Origin: Rhabdothermincola sediminis
GTDB lineage: Bacteria > Actinomycetota > Acidimicrobiia > Acidimicrobiales > Acidimicrobilacustridaceae
DNA: 64,000 nt
Direction of reading: 5' to 3'
Assembly: GCF_014805525.1 (NCBI RefSeq)
Contig: NZ_JACFSZ010000005.1
Coordinates: forward strand, 121,001-185,000
Shown: positions 28,851 to 37,216 of the stretch, one piece after another
How positions within the stretch are numbered: position 1 is the stretch's first letter
Layout of the letters: every line of letters begins with the position of its first letter
Notes under the pieces: generated by a model
The model's input: only the letters and a program-made list of their open reading frames with translations
What the model was told of the DNA's origin: nothing
Databases searched by the model: none
Made by a program: the position numbers and the translations under genes

Positions 28851-29168
28851 ATGCCGCTCCCACCGTCACTCTCCGATGAACAACGGCAGGCCGCGCTGGC
28901 CAAGGCAGCTGAAGTGCGCCGGGCCCGGGCCGAGCTCAAGGAGAAGCTCAAGATGGGCTCGATCACCCTCCGCGACGTGCTCGCGCAGGGGGAACACGAC
29001 GAGACGATCGGGAGGATGAAGGTGCTCGCGGTCCTGGAGTCGCTCCCCGGGGTGGGGAAGGTCAAGGCACGTCGGACGATGGAGCACATCGGCATCGACG
29101 AGTCCCGCCGCGTGCGTGGCCTGGGTGACAAGCAACGCGAGGCGCTGATCGAAGCCTTCGGCGCCTGA
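28851..29168 (+). CDS. mihF: Actinobacterial integration host factor (mIHF-like nucleoid protein)
   Basis: The 105-residue basic protein matches actinobacterial IHF: an N-terminal helical stretch ([27 protein letters not shown]), [25 protein letters not shown] (helix-two-turn-helix with GVGK DNA contact) and [18 protein letters not shown]. It binds and bends DNA as a monomer in mycobacteria and Streptomyces; that is family knowledge. The pyrF-mihF-gmk-rpoZ order is a hallmark of actinobacteria. ATG 28851 fits family N-termini (MxLPP); an upstream in-frame ATG would lie in pyrF. Confidence 0.93.
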   Translation: MPLPPSLSDEQRQAALAKAAEVRRARAELKEKLKMGSITLRDVLAQGEHDETIGRMKVLAVLESLPGVGKVKARRTMEHIGIDESRRVRGLGDKQREALIEAFGA

Positions 29169-29185
29169 TCCGTCGCCGCCGCGTC

Positions 29186-29746
29186 ATGATCATCGTCGTC
29201 TCGGGCCCCGGCGGCGTCGGCAAGGGCACCGTGGTGCGCAAGCTCGTCGAGCGCGACCCTGCGCTGTGGTTGAGCCGGTCCTGGACGACCCGGCCCCGCC
29301 GGCCCGGCGAGCCCGCGGATGCCTACGTCTTCGTGGACGAGCCCACCTTCCGCCGCCGGGTGGCCGAGGGCGGGTTCCTCGAGCATGCCGAGTTCCTCGG
29401 CCATCTCTACGGCACGCCGGTGCCCGATGAGCTGCCTGCGGGCCACGACCTGGTGCTCGAGATCGACGTGCAGGGGGCGGAGCAGGTGCGGGCCCGCTCG
29501 CCCGAGGCCCTGCTGGTGCTGCTGGTCGCCCCTTCCCCCGAGGAGCAGGCAGCTCGGCTGATCGGGCGTGGCGACTCGCCCGATCAGGTCGAGCGCCGGC
29601 TGGCCAAGGCCGGCGAGGAGATCGCCGTCGCCCGTCGCCTGGGGGCGATCGAGGTGGTCAACGACCGCCTCGAGGACACCGTGGCCCGGCTCGAAGAACT
29701 GATCCGCCAGGCCCGGGCGGGTGGCCGGCCGGGCCTGGCACCGTGA
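29186..29746 (+). CDS. gmk: Guanylate kinase
   Basis: Gmk phosphorylates GMP to GDP. The 186-residue protein has the P-loop [10 protein letters not shown] (residues 6-15; Gly replaces the usual Ser of GPSG), the GMP-binding [13 protein letters not shown] loop with [22 protein letters not shown], and the [11 protein letters not shown]alker-B-like strand. Its start ATGATC leaves 17 nt after mihF. No ribosome-binding site is strong, so coupling with mihF is likely. Confidence 0.94.
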   Translation: MIIVVSGPGGVGKGTVVRKLVERDPALWLSRSWTTRPRRPGEPADAYVFVDEPTFRRRVAEGGFLEHAEFLGHLYGTPVPDELPAGHDLVLEIDVQGAEQVRARSPEALLVLLVAPSPEEQAARLIGRGDSPDQVERRLAKAGEEIAVARRLGAIEVVNDRLEDTVARLEELIRQARAGGRPGLAP

Positions 29747-29786
29747 TCACGGCCTCCGGGGCACGGAGCCCTGGTGGGGCGCCTGC

Positions 29787-29795
29787 TGCTAGGAT
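29787..29795 (+). promoter_or_regulatory. Extended -10 TGCTAGGAT upstream of rpoZ
   Basis: It is identical to the pyr operon element at 19848-19856. The predicted start at about 29802 gives rpoZ a leader of about 35 nt containing GGGAGA before the ATG. Confidence 0.5.
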
Positions 29796-29836
29796 CATCA
29801 GTCGCTCTACGCCCGCCTGCACGAACGGGAGACGCC

Positions 29837-30124
29837 ATGGCGCAGGTCCACGACTCCATGATGACCCCTCGCATCGAGGACCTCATGTCCAAGGTCGACT
29901 CGAAGTTCAAGCTCGTCACCCTGGCGGCGTTGCGCGCTCGGCAGATCAACTCGTACTTCGGTCAACTGGGTGAGGGGCTCGGCGCGAGCATTCCTCCGCA
30001 GGTCACCTCGGTCGCCCGGAAGCCGCTTTCCATCGCCTTCGAGGAGATCGCCGCGGACAAGATCACGGCCGAGCCCCTGCCGGACGAGACCGAGGCCGAC
30101 ACCGAGGCCGCACCCGCCGAGTAG
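29837..30124 (+). CDS. rpoZ: RNA polymerase omega subunit
   Basis: Omega helps fold and hold beta' of RNA polymerase. The 95-residue protein has PRIEDLMSKVDSKFKLVTLAALRARQINSYF (the conserved MxxL...SKF.LV..AA.RARQIN core) and KPLSIAFEEIAADKI, ending in an acidic tail. ATG 29837 has GGGAGA 4-5 nt upstream. It sits between gmk and coaBC as in other actinobacteria. Confidence 0.95.
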   Translation: MAQVHDSMMTPRIEDLMSKVDSKFKLVTLAALRARQINSYFGQLGEGLGASIPPQVTSVARKPLSIAFEEIAADKITAEPLPDETEADTEAAPAE

Positions 30125-30149
30125 GCGGGCCCGCCCTCCTGGTCCCGAC

Positions 30150-31364
30150 ATGCTGGCCGGGCGCACCATCGTCCTCGGTGTCACCGGCGGCATCGCGGCC
30201 TACAAGGCTCTCGAGGTCTGCCGTCGGCTGGTCGACGCGGGCGCGCACGTCGCCCCCGTGCTCACCGAGGGAGCGACCCGGTTCATCGGTGAGACCAGCT
30301 TCTCCGCGCTGGCGTCCGAGCCCGCCCAAACCTCCCTGTGGGACGAGCGCGACCCCATCCCGCACACCCGTCTGGGTCAGATGGCGGATCTCGTCCTCGT
30401 CTGCCCGGCCACCGCCCGGCTGATCGGTGCCTACGCGGCCGGCATCTCCGACGACCTGCTGACCGCCACGCTGCTCGCCACCCGGGCCCCCGTGGTGGTG
30501 TGCCCGGCGATGCACACCGAGATGTGGGAGCACGCCGCGGTCCAGCACAACCTCGCCGTGCTCGCGCAGCGGGGGGTCACCATCGTGCCGCCCGGGGAGG
30601 GTCGGCTGGCGGGCGGCGACGTCGGGGTGGGGCGGCTGGCGGAGCCCGAAGTGATCGTGGATGTGGTCGAGCGGGTGCTGGCGCCGAAGGACATGGAAGG
30701 CTGGCGGGTGCTGGTCACCGCCGGCGGGACCCGCGAGGCCATCGATCCGGTGCGGGTGATCACCAACCGCTCGTCGGGCAAGCAGGGCCATGCCATCGCC
30801 GCGGAAGCGGCCGCCCGGGGGGCCAAGGTCACCCTCGTCACCACCACCGACCGGCCTGCACCCCCCGGGGCGGAGGTGGTCAGGGTCTCGAGCGCAGCCG
30901 ACATGCAGGCCGCGGTCATGCCCCGAGCCGCCGACCAGGACGTGATCGTTATGGCTGCCGCGGTGGCCGACTTCCGGCCCGCCGAGATCGCCCCGCGCAA
31001 GATCAAGAAGGGGGCGGAGCCGCCACGGATCGTGCTCGAGCCCACCCACGACTTCCTGGTCGACCTCGGCCAGCGCAAGCCGGAGGGCCAGATCCTGGTT
31101 GGGTTCGCCGCGGAGACCGACGACGTACTGGCCAACGCCCGGAACAAGCTGGTGCGAAAGGGCCTCGATCTCATCGTGGCCAACGACGTCTCTGCGCCGG
31201 GAGCAGGCTTCGAGCACGACACCAACCAGGTGGTGATCCTCTCGGCTGCCGGGATCGAGCATGATGGAGCGCTGACCGACAAGCGCTCGGTCGCCCGAGC
31301 CGTGCTCGACGCGGTCGTGGCGGCGCGGGTGGCCCGCCCGCCCCGGCCCTCGGAGAGCCCTTGA
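30150..31364 (+). CDS. coaBC: Bifunctional phosphopantothenoylcysteine decarboxylase / phosphopantothenate-cysteine ligase
   Basis: CoaBC makes 4'-phosphopantetheine precursors for CoA. The 404-residue protein has an FMN-binding CoaC half ([18 protein letters not shown] at 9-26; catalytic-type His in [20 protein letters not shown]) and a CoaB half from about residue 190 ([55 protein letters not shown]). At the position of the E. coli Cys158 motif ACGDxGxGR the sequence reads AGGDVGVGR, so that cysteine is Gly here. ATG 30150 follows rpoZ by 25 nt. Confidence 0.95.
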   Translation: MLAGRTIVLGVTGGIAAYKALEVCRRLVDAGAHVAPVLTEGATRFIGETSFSALASEPAQTSLWDERDPIPHTRLGQMADLVLVCPATARLIGAYAAGISDDLLTATLLATRAPVVVCPAMHTEMWEHAAVQHNLAVLAQRGVTIVPPGEGRLAGGDVGVGRLAEPEVIVDVVERVLAPKDMEGWRVLVTAGGTREAIDPVRVITNRSSGKQGHAIAAEAAARGAKVTLVTTTDRPAPPGAEVVRVSSAADMQAAVMPRAADQDVIVMAAAVADFRPAEIAPRKIKKGAEPPRIVLEPTHDFLVDLGQRKPEGQILVGFAAETDDVLANARNKLVRKGLDLIVANDVSAPGAGFEHDTNQVVILSAAGIEHDGALTDKRSVARAVLDAVVAARVARPPRPSESP

Positions 31365-31419
31365 CCGTGATACACCGCCGCCGCCTGTCGTTGGCGTCGG
31401 CCCAGAACAGGAGCGTTTC

Positions 31420-32613
31420 GTGACCAGCTGGACCTTCACCTCGGAGTCCGTCACCGAGGGCCACCCCGACAAGATGGCCGACCAGATCTCGGACTCCATC
31501 CTCGACGCGCTGCTGGCGGAGGATCCGCAGAGCCGGGTGGCCTGCGAGACGCTGGTGACCACCGGGCTGGCCATCGTGGCGGGCGAGATCACCACCAAGG
31601 CATGGGTCGACATCCCCGGCATCGTGCGCTCGACCATCAACGACATCGGCTACAACCGGGAGTCCTACGGCTACGACGGCTCGACGGTCGGGGTGATGGT
31701 CGCCCTCGACGAGCAGTCGCCCGACATCGCGCAGGGCGTCGACGACTCCGAGGAGGTCCGCAGCGGGATCAGCGGCGAGGACCTCCTCAACAAGCAGGGG
31801 GCAGGCGACCAGGGGATGATGTTCGGCTATGCCTGCGACGAGACCGACGTGCTGATGCCCCTGCCCATCCACCTCGCGCACCGCATGGCGGAGCGCCTGG
31901 CGGAGGTTCGCAAGGCCGGCACCGTCCCCTACCTGCGTCCGGACGGCAAGACCCAGGTCACCTTCGAGTACGTCGACGGCAAGCCCACGCGCTTGCAGAC
32001 CGTGCTCATCTCGACCCAGCACAACGACGGCGTCGACCGCGACGAGGTGATCAAGCCCGATCTCATCGAGCACGTGATCCGCCCGGTGATCCCCCCGCAG
32101 TTCGCCGACGACGACTATGCGGTCCACGTCAACCCGACCGGCCGCTTCGTCATCGGTGGCCCGGTGGGCGACGCCGGCCTCACCGGTCGCAAGATCATCG
32201 TCGACACCTACGGTGGCATGGCTCGCCATGGTGGCGGCGCGTTCTCGGGCAAGGACCCGTCGAAGGTCGACCGGTCGGCGGCGTACGCGGCCCGGTGGGT
32301 GGCGAAGAACGTCGTGGCCTCCGGCGCGGCCCGCCGCTGCGAGATCCAGGTGGCGTACGCGATCGGGATGGCCCGACCCATCTCGGTCATGGTCGAGACC
32401 TTCGGGACCGAAGCCGTCGACCCGGCCAAGATCAGCGACGCGGTGCAGGAGGTGTTCGACCTGCGGCCTGCCGCCATCATCCGCGACCTCGACCTGCGTC
32501 GCCCCATCTTCCGCCGGACCGCGGCCTACGGGCACTTCGGCCGGACGGGGGAGGAGTTCACCTGGGAGCAGACGAACCGGGTGAGCGACCTGCAGTCGGC
32601 GCTCGGTCTCTGA
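31420..32613 (+). CDS. metK: S-adenosylmethionine synthetase
   Basis: MetK makes SAM from ATP and methionine. The 397-residue protein has [25 protein letters not shown] at the N-terminus, the hexapeptide-type [19 protein letters not shown] and the P-loop-like [22 protein letters not shown]. The GTG start has AGGAG 7 nt upstream. The 55-nt spacer before it is too short for a known SAM riboswitch and shows none. Confidence 0.97.
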   Translation: MTSWTFTSESVTEGHPDKMADQISDSILDALLAEDPQSRVACETLVTTGLAIVAGEITTKAWVDIPGIVRSTINDIGYNRESYGYDGSTVGVMVALDEQSPDIAQGVDDSEEVRSGISGEDLLNKQGAGDQGMMFGYACDETDVLMPLPIHLAHRMAERLAEVRKAGTVPYLRPDGKTQVTFEYVDGKPTRLQTVLISTQHNDGVDRDEVIKPDLIEHVIRPVIPPQFADDDYAVHVNPTGRFVIGGPVGDAGLTGRKIIVDTYGGMARHGGGAFSGKDPSKVDRSAAYAARWVAKNVVASGAARRCEIQVAYAIGMARPISVMVETFGTEAVDPAKISDAVQEVFDLRPAAIIRDLDLRRPIFRRTAAYGHFGRTGEEFTWEQTNRVSDLQSALGL

Positions 32614-32628
32614 CCACCGCCCTCAGCC

Positions 32629-34359
32629 GTGGCCCGGGTGGTACGGGTGCTGCCCGACGTCCCGGCGATCGACAAGACCTTCGACTACCTGGTCCCCGAG
32701 ACGGTCGAGGACCAGGTGCGCGTCGGCACGATGGTGCGGATCGCACTGCACGGGCGCCGGGTCGGTGGCTGGGTGGTTGCCGACGACGTCGAGCCTCCCC
32801 CGGGGCTGGCGCTGAAACCGCTCGCGAAGGTCACGGGCTGGGGCCCGCAGCCTGAGGTGATCGAGCTCGCCCGCTGGGCCGCCTGGCGATGGGCAGGCCG
32901 CCTGGCGTCGTTCCTGCGTACCGCGTCGCCGGAGCGGGCGGTGCCGCACCTGCCGGCATCCCACCCGGCCGGTCACCCGCTGCCGGCGGTCACCGACGAA
33001 CTGGTCGCTGAGGCGCTGCGGGCTGGGCGAGGGGTGACGGTGCTGCGCCTGCCACCGGCCACCGACCTCTATCCGGTGGCCCTGGCCGCCGCGGGCACCG
33101 GCCACGCCCTGATCCTCGTGCCCGGCGCGTCGAGTGCCCGCCATCTCGGGCTGCGCCTCCGGCGAGCAGGTGCGTCGGTGGCGGTGATGCCTCACGAGTG
33201 GGCCCGAGCTCGGGACGGCGCAACGGTGGTGGGCACCCGGGCCGCCGCGTGGGCGCCGGTCGTCGACCTGTCGGCGGTCGTGGTGGTGGACGAGCACGAT
33301 GAGAGCTGGCAGCAGGAGCAGGCGCCGACTTGGCACGCCCGGGACGTGGCGGTCGAGCGGGCCCGTCGAGCTGGCGTCCCATGCGTGGTCGTGTCGCCCA
33401 CCCCCACGCTGGAAGCGCAGGCGATGGGAAGCGTGCTGCGCCCGTCCCGGGCCACCGAGCGCGCCGGTTGGCCGGTGCTCGACGTGGTCGATCGGCGCGG
33501 AGACGATCCGGCCCGGCGCAGCCTGTTCTCCGAGCGCTTCGTGCGAGTCCTGCCGGATACGGGCCGGGTGGTGTGCGTCGTGAACCGCAAGGGACGCTCC
33601 CGCCTGCTGGCATGCGCCTCGTGCGGCGCGATCGCGACCTGCGAGCGGTGCCGGGCAGCAGTCGTGCAGGACGATTCGGGAGAGCTGGTCTGCGGCCAGT
33701 GTGGGTCCCGCCGGCCTGCAGTGTGCCTGTCCTGCGGTGCCGGGGCGTTCAGGAACCTCCGGGCTGGCGTGTCCCGGGTCCGCGAGGAGCTCGAGGCACT
33801 GGTGCGTGAACCGGTGGTGGACGTGACCGCGTCGACGGCTGGCCGTAGCCTGCCGGACGCCAGGTTCTTCGTGGGCACCGAAGCCGTGCTGCACCGGATC
33901 GACACCGCCGTGCTGGTGGCCTTCCTCGATTTCGACCAGGAGCTGCTCGCTCCGCGCTATCGGGCCGCCGAGGAAGCACTGTCGCTGCTCGTGCTGGCAG
34001 CCCGCCTGGTCGGCGGGCGGGGATCCGGGGGGCGGGTCCTGGTGCAGACCCGAATGCCCCGCCACGAGGTGATCGAGGCCGCTCTGCACGGCGATCCCAC
34101 CCGGGTGTCGGAGGCCGAGGCCGCCCGCCGGCGGGCACTCGGCTTCCCGCCCGTCAGCGCGATGGCGGTCGTGTCGGGGCCGAGCGCGCCCGCGTTCATG
34201 GAGGCGTTCGGCCAGCCGCTCGGGGTCGAGATCCTCGGCCCGAGCGACGGGCGCTGGCTGCTCCGGGCGCCGGATCACGGGCCGCTGCTCGATGCGCTGG
34301 CGGCCACCCCCCGTCCCGCCGGGCGTCTGCGGATCGAGGTCGACCCCCTGCGCCTCTGA
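32629..34359 (+). CDS. priA: PriA-like primosomal protein N', helicase-defective
   Basis: The 576-residue protein keeps the PriA plan: the 3'-DNA-binding domain (ARVVRVLPDVPAIDKTFDYLVPE), a helicase-like core and the zinc module with paired cysteines in CASCGAIATCERC, CGQCG and CLSCG (about 325-370). The Walker A segment, expected as a GxTGSGKT loop, reads LRLPPATDLYP, and the DEEH box reads VVVDEHDESWQQEQ, so ATP hydrolysis is not supported. Actinobacterial PriA proteins are known to be degenerate in this way. It may act as a DNA-binding primosome scaffold. It follows metK by 15 nt and ends in a repeat-bearing convergent spacer. Confidence 0.9.
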   Translation: MARVVRVLPDVPAIDKTFDYLVPETVEDQVRVGTMVRIALHGRRVGGWVVADDVEPPPGLALKPLAKVTGWGPQPEVIELARWAAWRWAGRLASFLRTASPERAVPHLPASHPAGHPLPAVTDELVAEALRAGRGVTVLRLPPATDLYPVALAAAGTGHALILVPGASSARHLGLRLRRAGASVAVMPHEWARARDGATVVGTRAAAWAPVVDLSAVVVVDEHDESWQQEQAPTWHARDVAVERARRAGVPCVVVSPTPTLEAQAMGSVLRPSRATERAGWPVLDVVDRRGDDPARRSLFSERFVRVLPDTGRVVCVVNRKGRSRLLACASCGAIATCERCRAAVVQDDSGELVCGQCGSRRPAVCLSCGAGAFRNLRAGVSRVREELEALVREPVVDVTASTAGRSLPDARFFVGTEAVLHRIDTAVLVAFLDFDQELLAPRYRAAEEALSLLVLAARLVGGRGSGGRVLVQTRMPRHEVIEAALHGDPTRVSEAEAARRRALGFPPVSAMAVVSGPSAPAFMEAFGQPLGVEILGPSDGRWLLRAPDHGPLLDALAATPRPAGRLRIEVDPLRL

Positions 34360-34367
34360 CCCCACGA

Positions 34368-34493
34368 GCGTTCTGGCAGGTCGAGCGCGTGCTCTGGCAC
34401 GCGTTTTCGCTGCCGGTTGGGTGTGGTGGTGCGTTCTGGCAGGTCGAGCGCGTGCTCTGGCACGCGTTTTCGCTGCCGGTTGGGTGTGGTGGT
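34368..34493. repeat. Two perfect tandem copies of a 63-bp palindromic repeat
   Basis: Copies 34368-34430 and 34431-34493 are identical; a third begins (GCGT) and decays. Each contains CGCGTGC-TCTG-GCACGCG (34386-34403 in copy 1) followed by TTTT, i.e. a terminator-like hairpin, inside a wider imperfect stem (CTGGCAG/CTGCCGG). The spacer lies between the convergent ends of the priA-like gene and the minus-strand methyltransferase. The first 49 nt align without gaps to 61776-61824 (39 of 49 identical). Nothing else is seen in 34494-34540. Confidence 0.9.
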
Positions 34494-34540
34494 GCGTGTT
34501 CCGGCACCCGCCGGACACGCCGGTTGCAGGAGAAGTGGGT

Positions 34541-35077
34541 TCAGGACGGTGCCACGGTCCAGTGCTGGCGGCGGGCCTCGTAGAGGGCGATGGTCGCGGC
34601 AGTGCCCACGTTCAGGGAAGCGATCTTGCCAACCAGCGGCAGGTAGGCCAGACGATCGCAGGCTTCCGAGGCGGCGTGGCTGAGCCCGCGGTCCTCATGG
34701 CCGACCACGAAGCACACGTCGCCCTCGAGCGGGACCGTGTACAAGGGTGATGCTCCCTCGGCGAGCTCGAGCCCGACCACGTGGTAGCCATCGGCGCGGG
34801 CGGCCCGGATCGCCTCCTGCCCGTCGACCGCGGAGCACCATCGCAGGTAACGCTGGGAGCCGAGGGCGGTCTTGTGCACCTTGGGGTGATCGGGCTGGGC
34901 TGACGGCCCCGCCAACCAGAGGTGGTCGACCCCGTACGCGGCGGCGGACCGCAGGATGCCACCGACGTTGAACGGGTTCTGCACACCGTCGAGCACCAGC
35001 GCCAACCTCGCGGTCGTGCGGTGCCGCCACGACCGGTGGAGGCGTTTGAGCTCCGTGGGCGAGAGGTTCCGGCTCAC
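34541..35077 (-). CDS. SpoU/TrmH-family RNA 2'-O-methyltransferase
   Basis: The 178-residue SPOUT enzyme has the three family motifs: LVLDGVQNPFNVGGILRSAAAYG (about 27-49), CFVVGHEDRGLS and YLPLVGKIASLNVGTAATIALYE, which build the SAM-binding knot. It lacks the N-terminal L30e-like extension seen in rRNA-type members, so a tRNA 2'-O-ribose target (as for TrmH or TrmL) is more likely, an inference. The GTG start overlaps the stop of the upstream methyltransferase gene by 4 nt, making a two-gene operon. Confidence 0.88.
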   Translation of the reverse strand: MSRNLSPTELKRLHRSWRHRTTARLALVLDGVQNPFNVGGILRSAAAYGVDHLWLAGPSAQPDHPKVHKTALGSQRYLRWCSAVDGQEAIRAARADGYHVVGLELAEGASPLYTVPLEGDVCFVVGHEDRGLSHAASEACDRLAYLPLVGKIASLNVGTAATIALYEARRQHWTVAPS

Positions 35078-35697
35078 GGTCGAGCTCTGCCGACGACGGT
35101 TCGCAGGAGCCGGTAGCCGCCACGCGACCCCAGCCGCTCGGTGGGATGGCCATGCTCCGCCAGCCAACGCTGCAACGAGTCCGCACCGAGGTGCTTGTGG
35201 ACCACCAGCACCAGTTCCCCGTCGGCCCGGATACGTGCCAGCCACCCGAGCAGCAGCTCGTGGAGGGCCTGCTTGCCGATCCGGATCGGGGGATTGGACC
35301 AAACCGCGTCGAAGCACACATCGGCAGGCACCTCCTCCGGTTCGATGACCCGGACGTTGGGCAGTCCGAGGCGCTCCGCGTTCTCCCGGCAGAGCTGGCG
35401 TGCCCGCTCGTTGACGTCCACGGCCCAGACCGTCGCGCCCGGGGCTCGCCGGGCGAGGGTCGTCGCGATGGGTCCGTAGCCGCAGCCGAGGTCGAGCAGG
35501 TCGGTCGTCCGGACAGGAATGGGTGGCCCGTCGGAGAGCAGGAAGCTGGTGCCCGGATCGATCCGGTCCGGGGAGAACAGACCCCGGTCCGTCACCAGCT
35601 CGACGCTCCCGTCCGGCAGGATCAACGACACCGTGCGCCGCTGGTGGCGAGCAGCTGGTCGGGGGTCGAAGTAGTGGCCACGGGGTGTGCCCTGCAC
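35074..35697 (-). CDS. RsmC-like class I methyltransferase (16S rRNA guanine-N2 type)
   Basis: The 207-residue protein has the 'small' methyltransferase domain: SAM motif DLLDLGCGYGPIATTLARR (about 65-83), the acidic WAVDVNERA strand end and the catalytic SNPPIRIGKQ motif (NPP(Y/F)-type for amino-group methylation), with an N-terminal HYFDPRPAARHQRRTVSLILPDG segment and the GLFSPDRIDPGTSFLL region typical of RsmC/YbiN-like proteins. GTG 35697 is the only good start before the divergent def gene, and a -10 TACCGT sits 7 nt upstream on this strand. The exact target base is inferred. Confidence 0.85.
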   Translation of the reverse strand: MQGTPRGHYFDPRPAARHQRRTVSLILPDGSVELVTDRGLFSPDRIDPGTSFLLSDGPPIPVRTTDLLDLGCGYGPIATTLARRAPGATVWAVDVNERARQLCRENAERLGLPNVRVIEPEEVPADVCFDAVWSNPPIRIGKQALHELLLGWLARIRADGELVLVVHKHLGADSLQRWLAEHGHPTERLGSRGGYRLLRTVVGRARP

Positions 35698-35704
35698 CGC
35701 GTCG

Positions 35705-35728
35705 ACGGTAGCGGTCCGGCGGTAGCCT
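35705..35728. promoter_or_regulatory. Interlocked divergent -10 elements for the methyltransferase operon and def
   Basis: On the minus strand TACCGT occupies 35705-35710, 7 nt before GTG 35697. On the plus strand TAGCCT occupies 35723-35728, 6 nt before GTG 35735. Both transcripts would be leaderless, and the -35 region of each promoter would overlap the other's transcribed start. Confidence 0.5.
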
Positions 35729-35734
35729 GGGGAC

Positions 35735-36274
35735 GTGACGTATCCGATCCGGGTCATCGGCGACCCCGTGCTCACCCAGCGGGCGGCAGAGGTCGACGAC
35801 ATCGACGGCAAGATCGCGCGGCTGGCCGAGGACATGCTGGAGACCATGTACGAGGCGCCGGGCATCGGTCTCGCTGCGCCTCAGGTCGGCGTGCAGAAGC
35901 GACTCTTCGTCTACGACCACGACGGCGAGCCGGGGGTGCTGATCAACCCGGAGATCAGGGAGTCGAGCGGGGAGTGGGTCTTCCAGGAGGGCTGCCTGTC
36001 GATCCCCGGCCTCTACTTCGACATCGTCCGCCCGAAGGAGATCCTGCTCGTCGGTCTCGATCTGCATGGCAACGAGGTCCACATCGAAGCCGATGAGCTC
36101 CAGGCGCGGCTGTTCCAGCACGAACTCGACCACCTCGACGGGGTGCTGATGACCGAGCACCTCGATGCCGACCAGCGCAAGGAGGCCAAGCGAGCGATCC
36201 GCGAGCTGCGATTGCGCGAACCGCAGCCGTCAGGCGCGCGCGGGCCAGTAGCCGGTGGGCTGACCCTTCCCTGA
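35735..36274 (+). CDS. def: Peptide deformylase
   Basis: Def removes the formyl group from nascent proteins. The 179-residue metalloenzyme has motif 1 GIGLAAPQVG (43-52), motif 2 EGCLSIPG (Cys87 ligand) and motif 3 QHELDHLDG (His129, Glu130, His133). The spacing and EGCLS form place it with type I enzymes. It is paired with fmt, which adds the formyl group, 6 nt downstream. The GTG start coincides with the predicted transcription start. Confidence 0.96.
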   Translation: MTYPIRVIGDPVLTQRAAEVDDIDGKIARLAEDMLETMYEAPGIGLAAPQVGVQKRLFVYDHDGEPGVLINPEIRESSGEWVFQEGCLSIPGLYFDIVRPKEILLVGLDLHGNEVHIEADELQARLFQHELDHLDGVLMTEHLDADQRKEAKRAIRELRLREPQPSGARGPVAGGLTLP

Positions 36275-36280
36275 GGGCCG

Positions 36281-37216
36281 GTGCGGCCCGTGCTTGCGCC
36301 TGCTCCCCGCCATCCGCGCCGGCTGGTCTATCTCGGCACGCCTGCCCTGGCAGTACCGCCCCTGCGAGCCCTGCACGACGCGGGACACGAGATCGCCCTG
36401 GTGGTGTCCCGGGCTGACAAGCGCCGTGGCCGCGGTGGCGGGCTCCACCCCAGCCCGGTGAAGGCCGCGGCTCTCGATCTCGGCCTCCCCGTGACTGATC
36501 GCCTCGAAGAGGCCCTGGGAGTGGGCGCCGACCTCGGCGTGGTGGTGGCCTACGGGCGGCTGATCCCCACCAGCCTGCTCGAACGCCTGCCGATGGTGAA
36601 CCTGCACTTCTCGCTCTTGCCCCGATGGCGCGGTGCCGCGCCGGTCGAGCGGGCGATCCTGGCCGGCGACGAGGTCACCGGGGTGTGCCTCATGCGGGTG
36701 GAGGAGGGGCTCGACACCGGCGGGGTGTACACCCGCACGGAGGTGCCCATCGGTCCTGACGACACCGCGGCCGAGCTGCAGGATCGGCTGGTGGCCGCAG
36801 GCGTCGCGATGCTGCTCGACTCCTTGGTGACGGGCCTGGGCGAGCCGGTGCCGCAGGTGGGGGAGCCCACCTACGCGGAGAAGCTCCGGCCGGAAGAGCT
36901 GCGTCTGGACTGGACCCGCTCCGCTGCCGAGCTGCATCGCATCGTGCGGGTCGGCGGGGCGTACACCTCCTTCCGGGGGAAGCGGCTGAAGGTCTGGCGC
37001 ACCCGCCTGCTCGACGCCTCGGCCGGTCTGCCGGGAGGGAACCCGGGGGGAGCCGGGCTCCGGCCGGGCGAGCTGGTGGGGAGCGCGGTGGTGACCGGCC
37101 GGGGCCTGCTCGAGCTGGTGGAGGTGCAGCCGGAGGGCCGGGCCCGGATCGACGCCCGCAGCTGGCGCAACGGTGCCCGCCCCCGGCCGGGTGAACGCCT
37201 CGGCGACGAGACTTGA
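36281..37216 (+). CDS. fmt: Methionyl-tRNA formyltransferase
   Basis: Fmt formylates initiator Met-tRNA using 10-formyl-THF. The 311-residue protein has catalytic Asn107, His109 and Asp145 in MVNLHFSLLPRWRGAAPVERAI and EEGLDTGGVY, and an OB-fold C-terminal domain (about 205-311). The N-terminus before RRLVYLGTP is 14 residues longer than usual, and GTG 36290 is possible. Its TGA overlaps the rsmB start region. Confidence 0.95.
   Translation: MRPVLAPAPRHPRRLVYLGTPALAVPPLRALHDAGHEIALVVSRADKRRGRGGGLHPSPVKAAALDLGLPVTDRLEEALGVGADLGVVVAYGRLIPTSLLERLPMVNLHFSLLPRWRGAAPVERAILAGDEVTGVCLMRVEEGLDTGGVYTRTEVPIGPDDTAAELQDRLVAAGVAMLLDSLVTGLGEPVPQVGEPTYAEKLRPEELRLDWTRSAAELHRIVRVGGAYTSFRGKRLKVWRTRLLDASAGLPGGNPGGAGLRPGELVGSAVVTGRGLLELVEVQPEGRARIDARSWRNGARPRPGERLGDET

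Noticed and set aside
31365..31419. SAM riboswitch before metK
   Set aside because: The 55-nt spacer is too short and has no SAM aptamer motif.
34368..34493. CRISPR array
   Set aside because: Only two directly abutting 63-bp units with no spacers and no cas genes; it is a tandem repeat.
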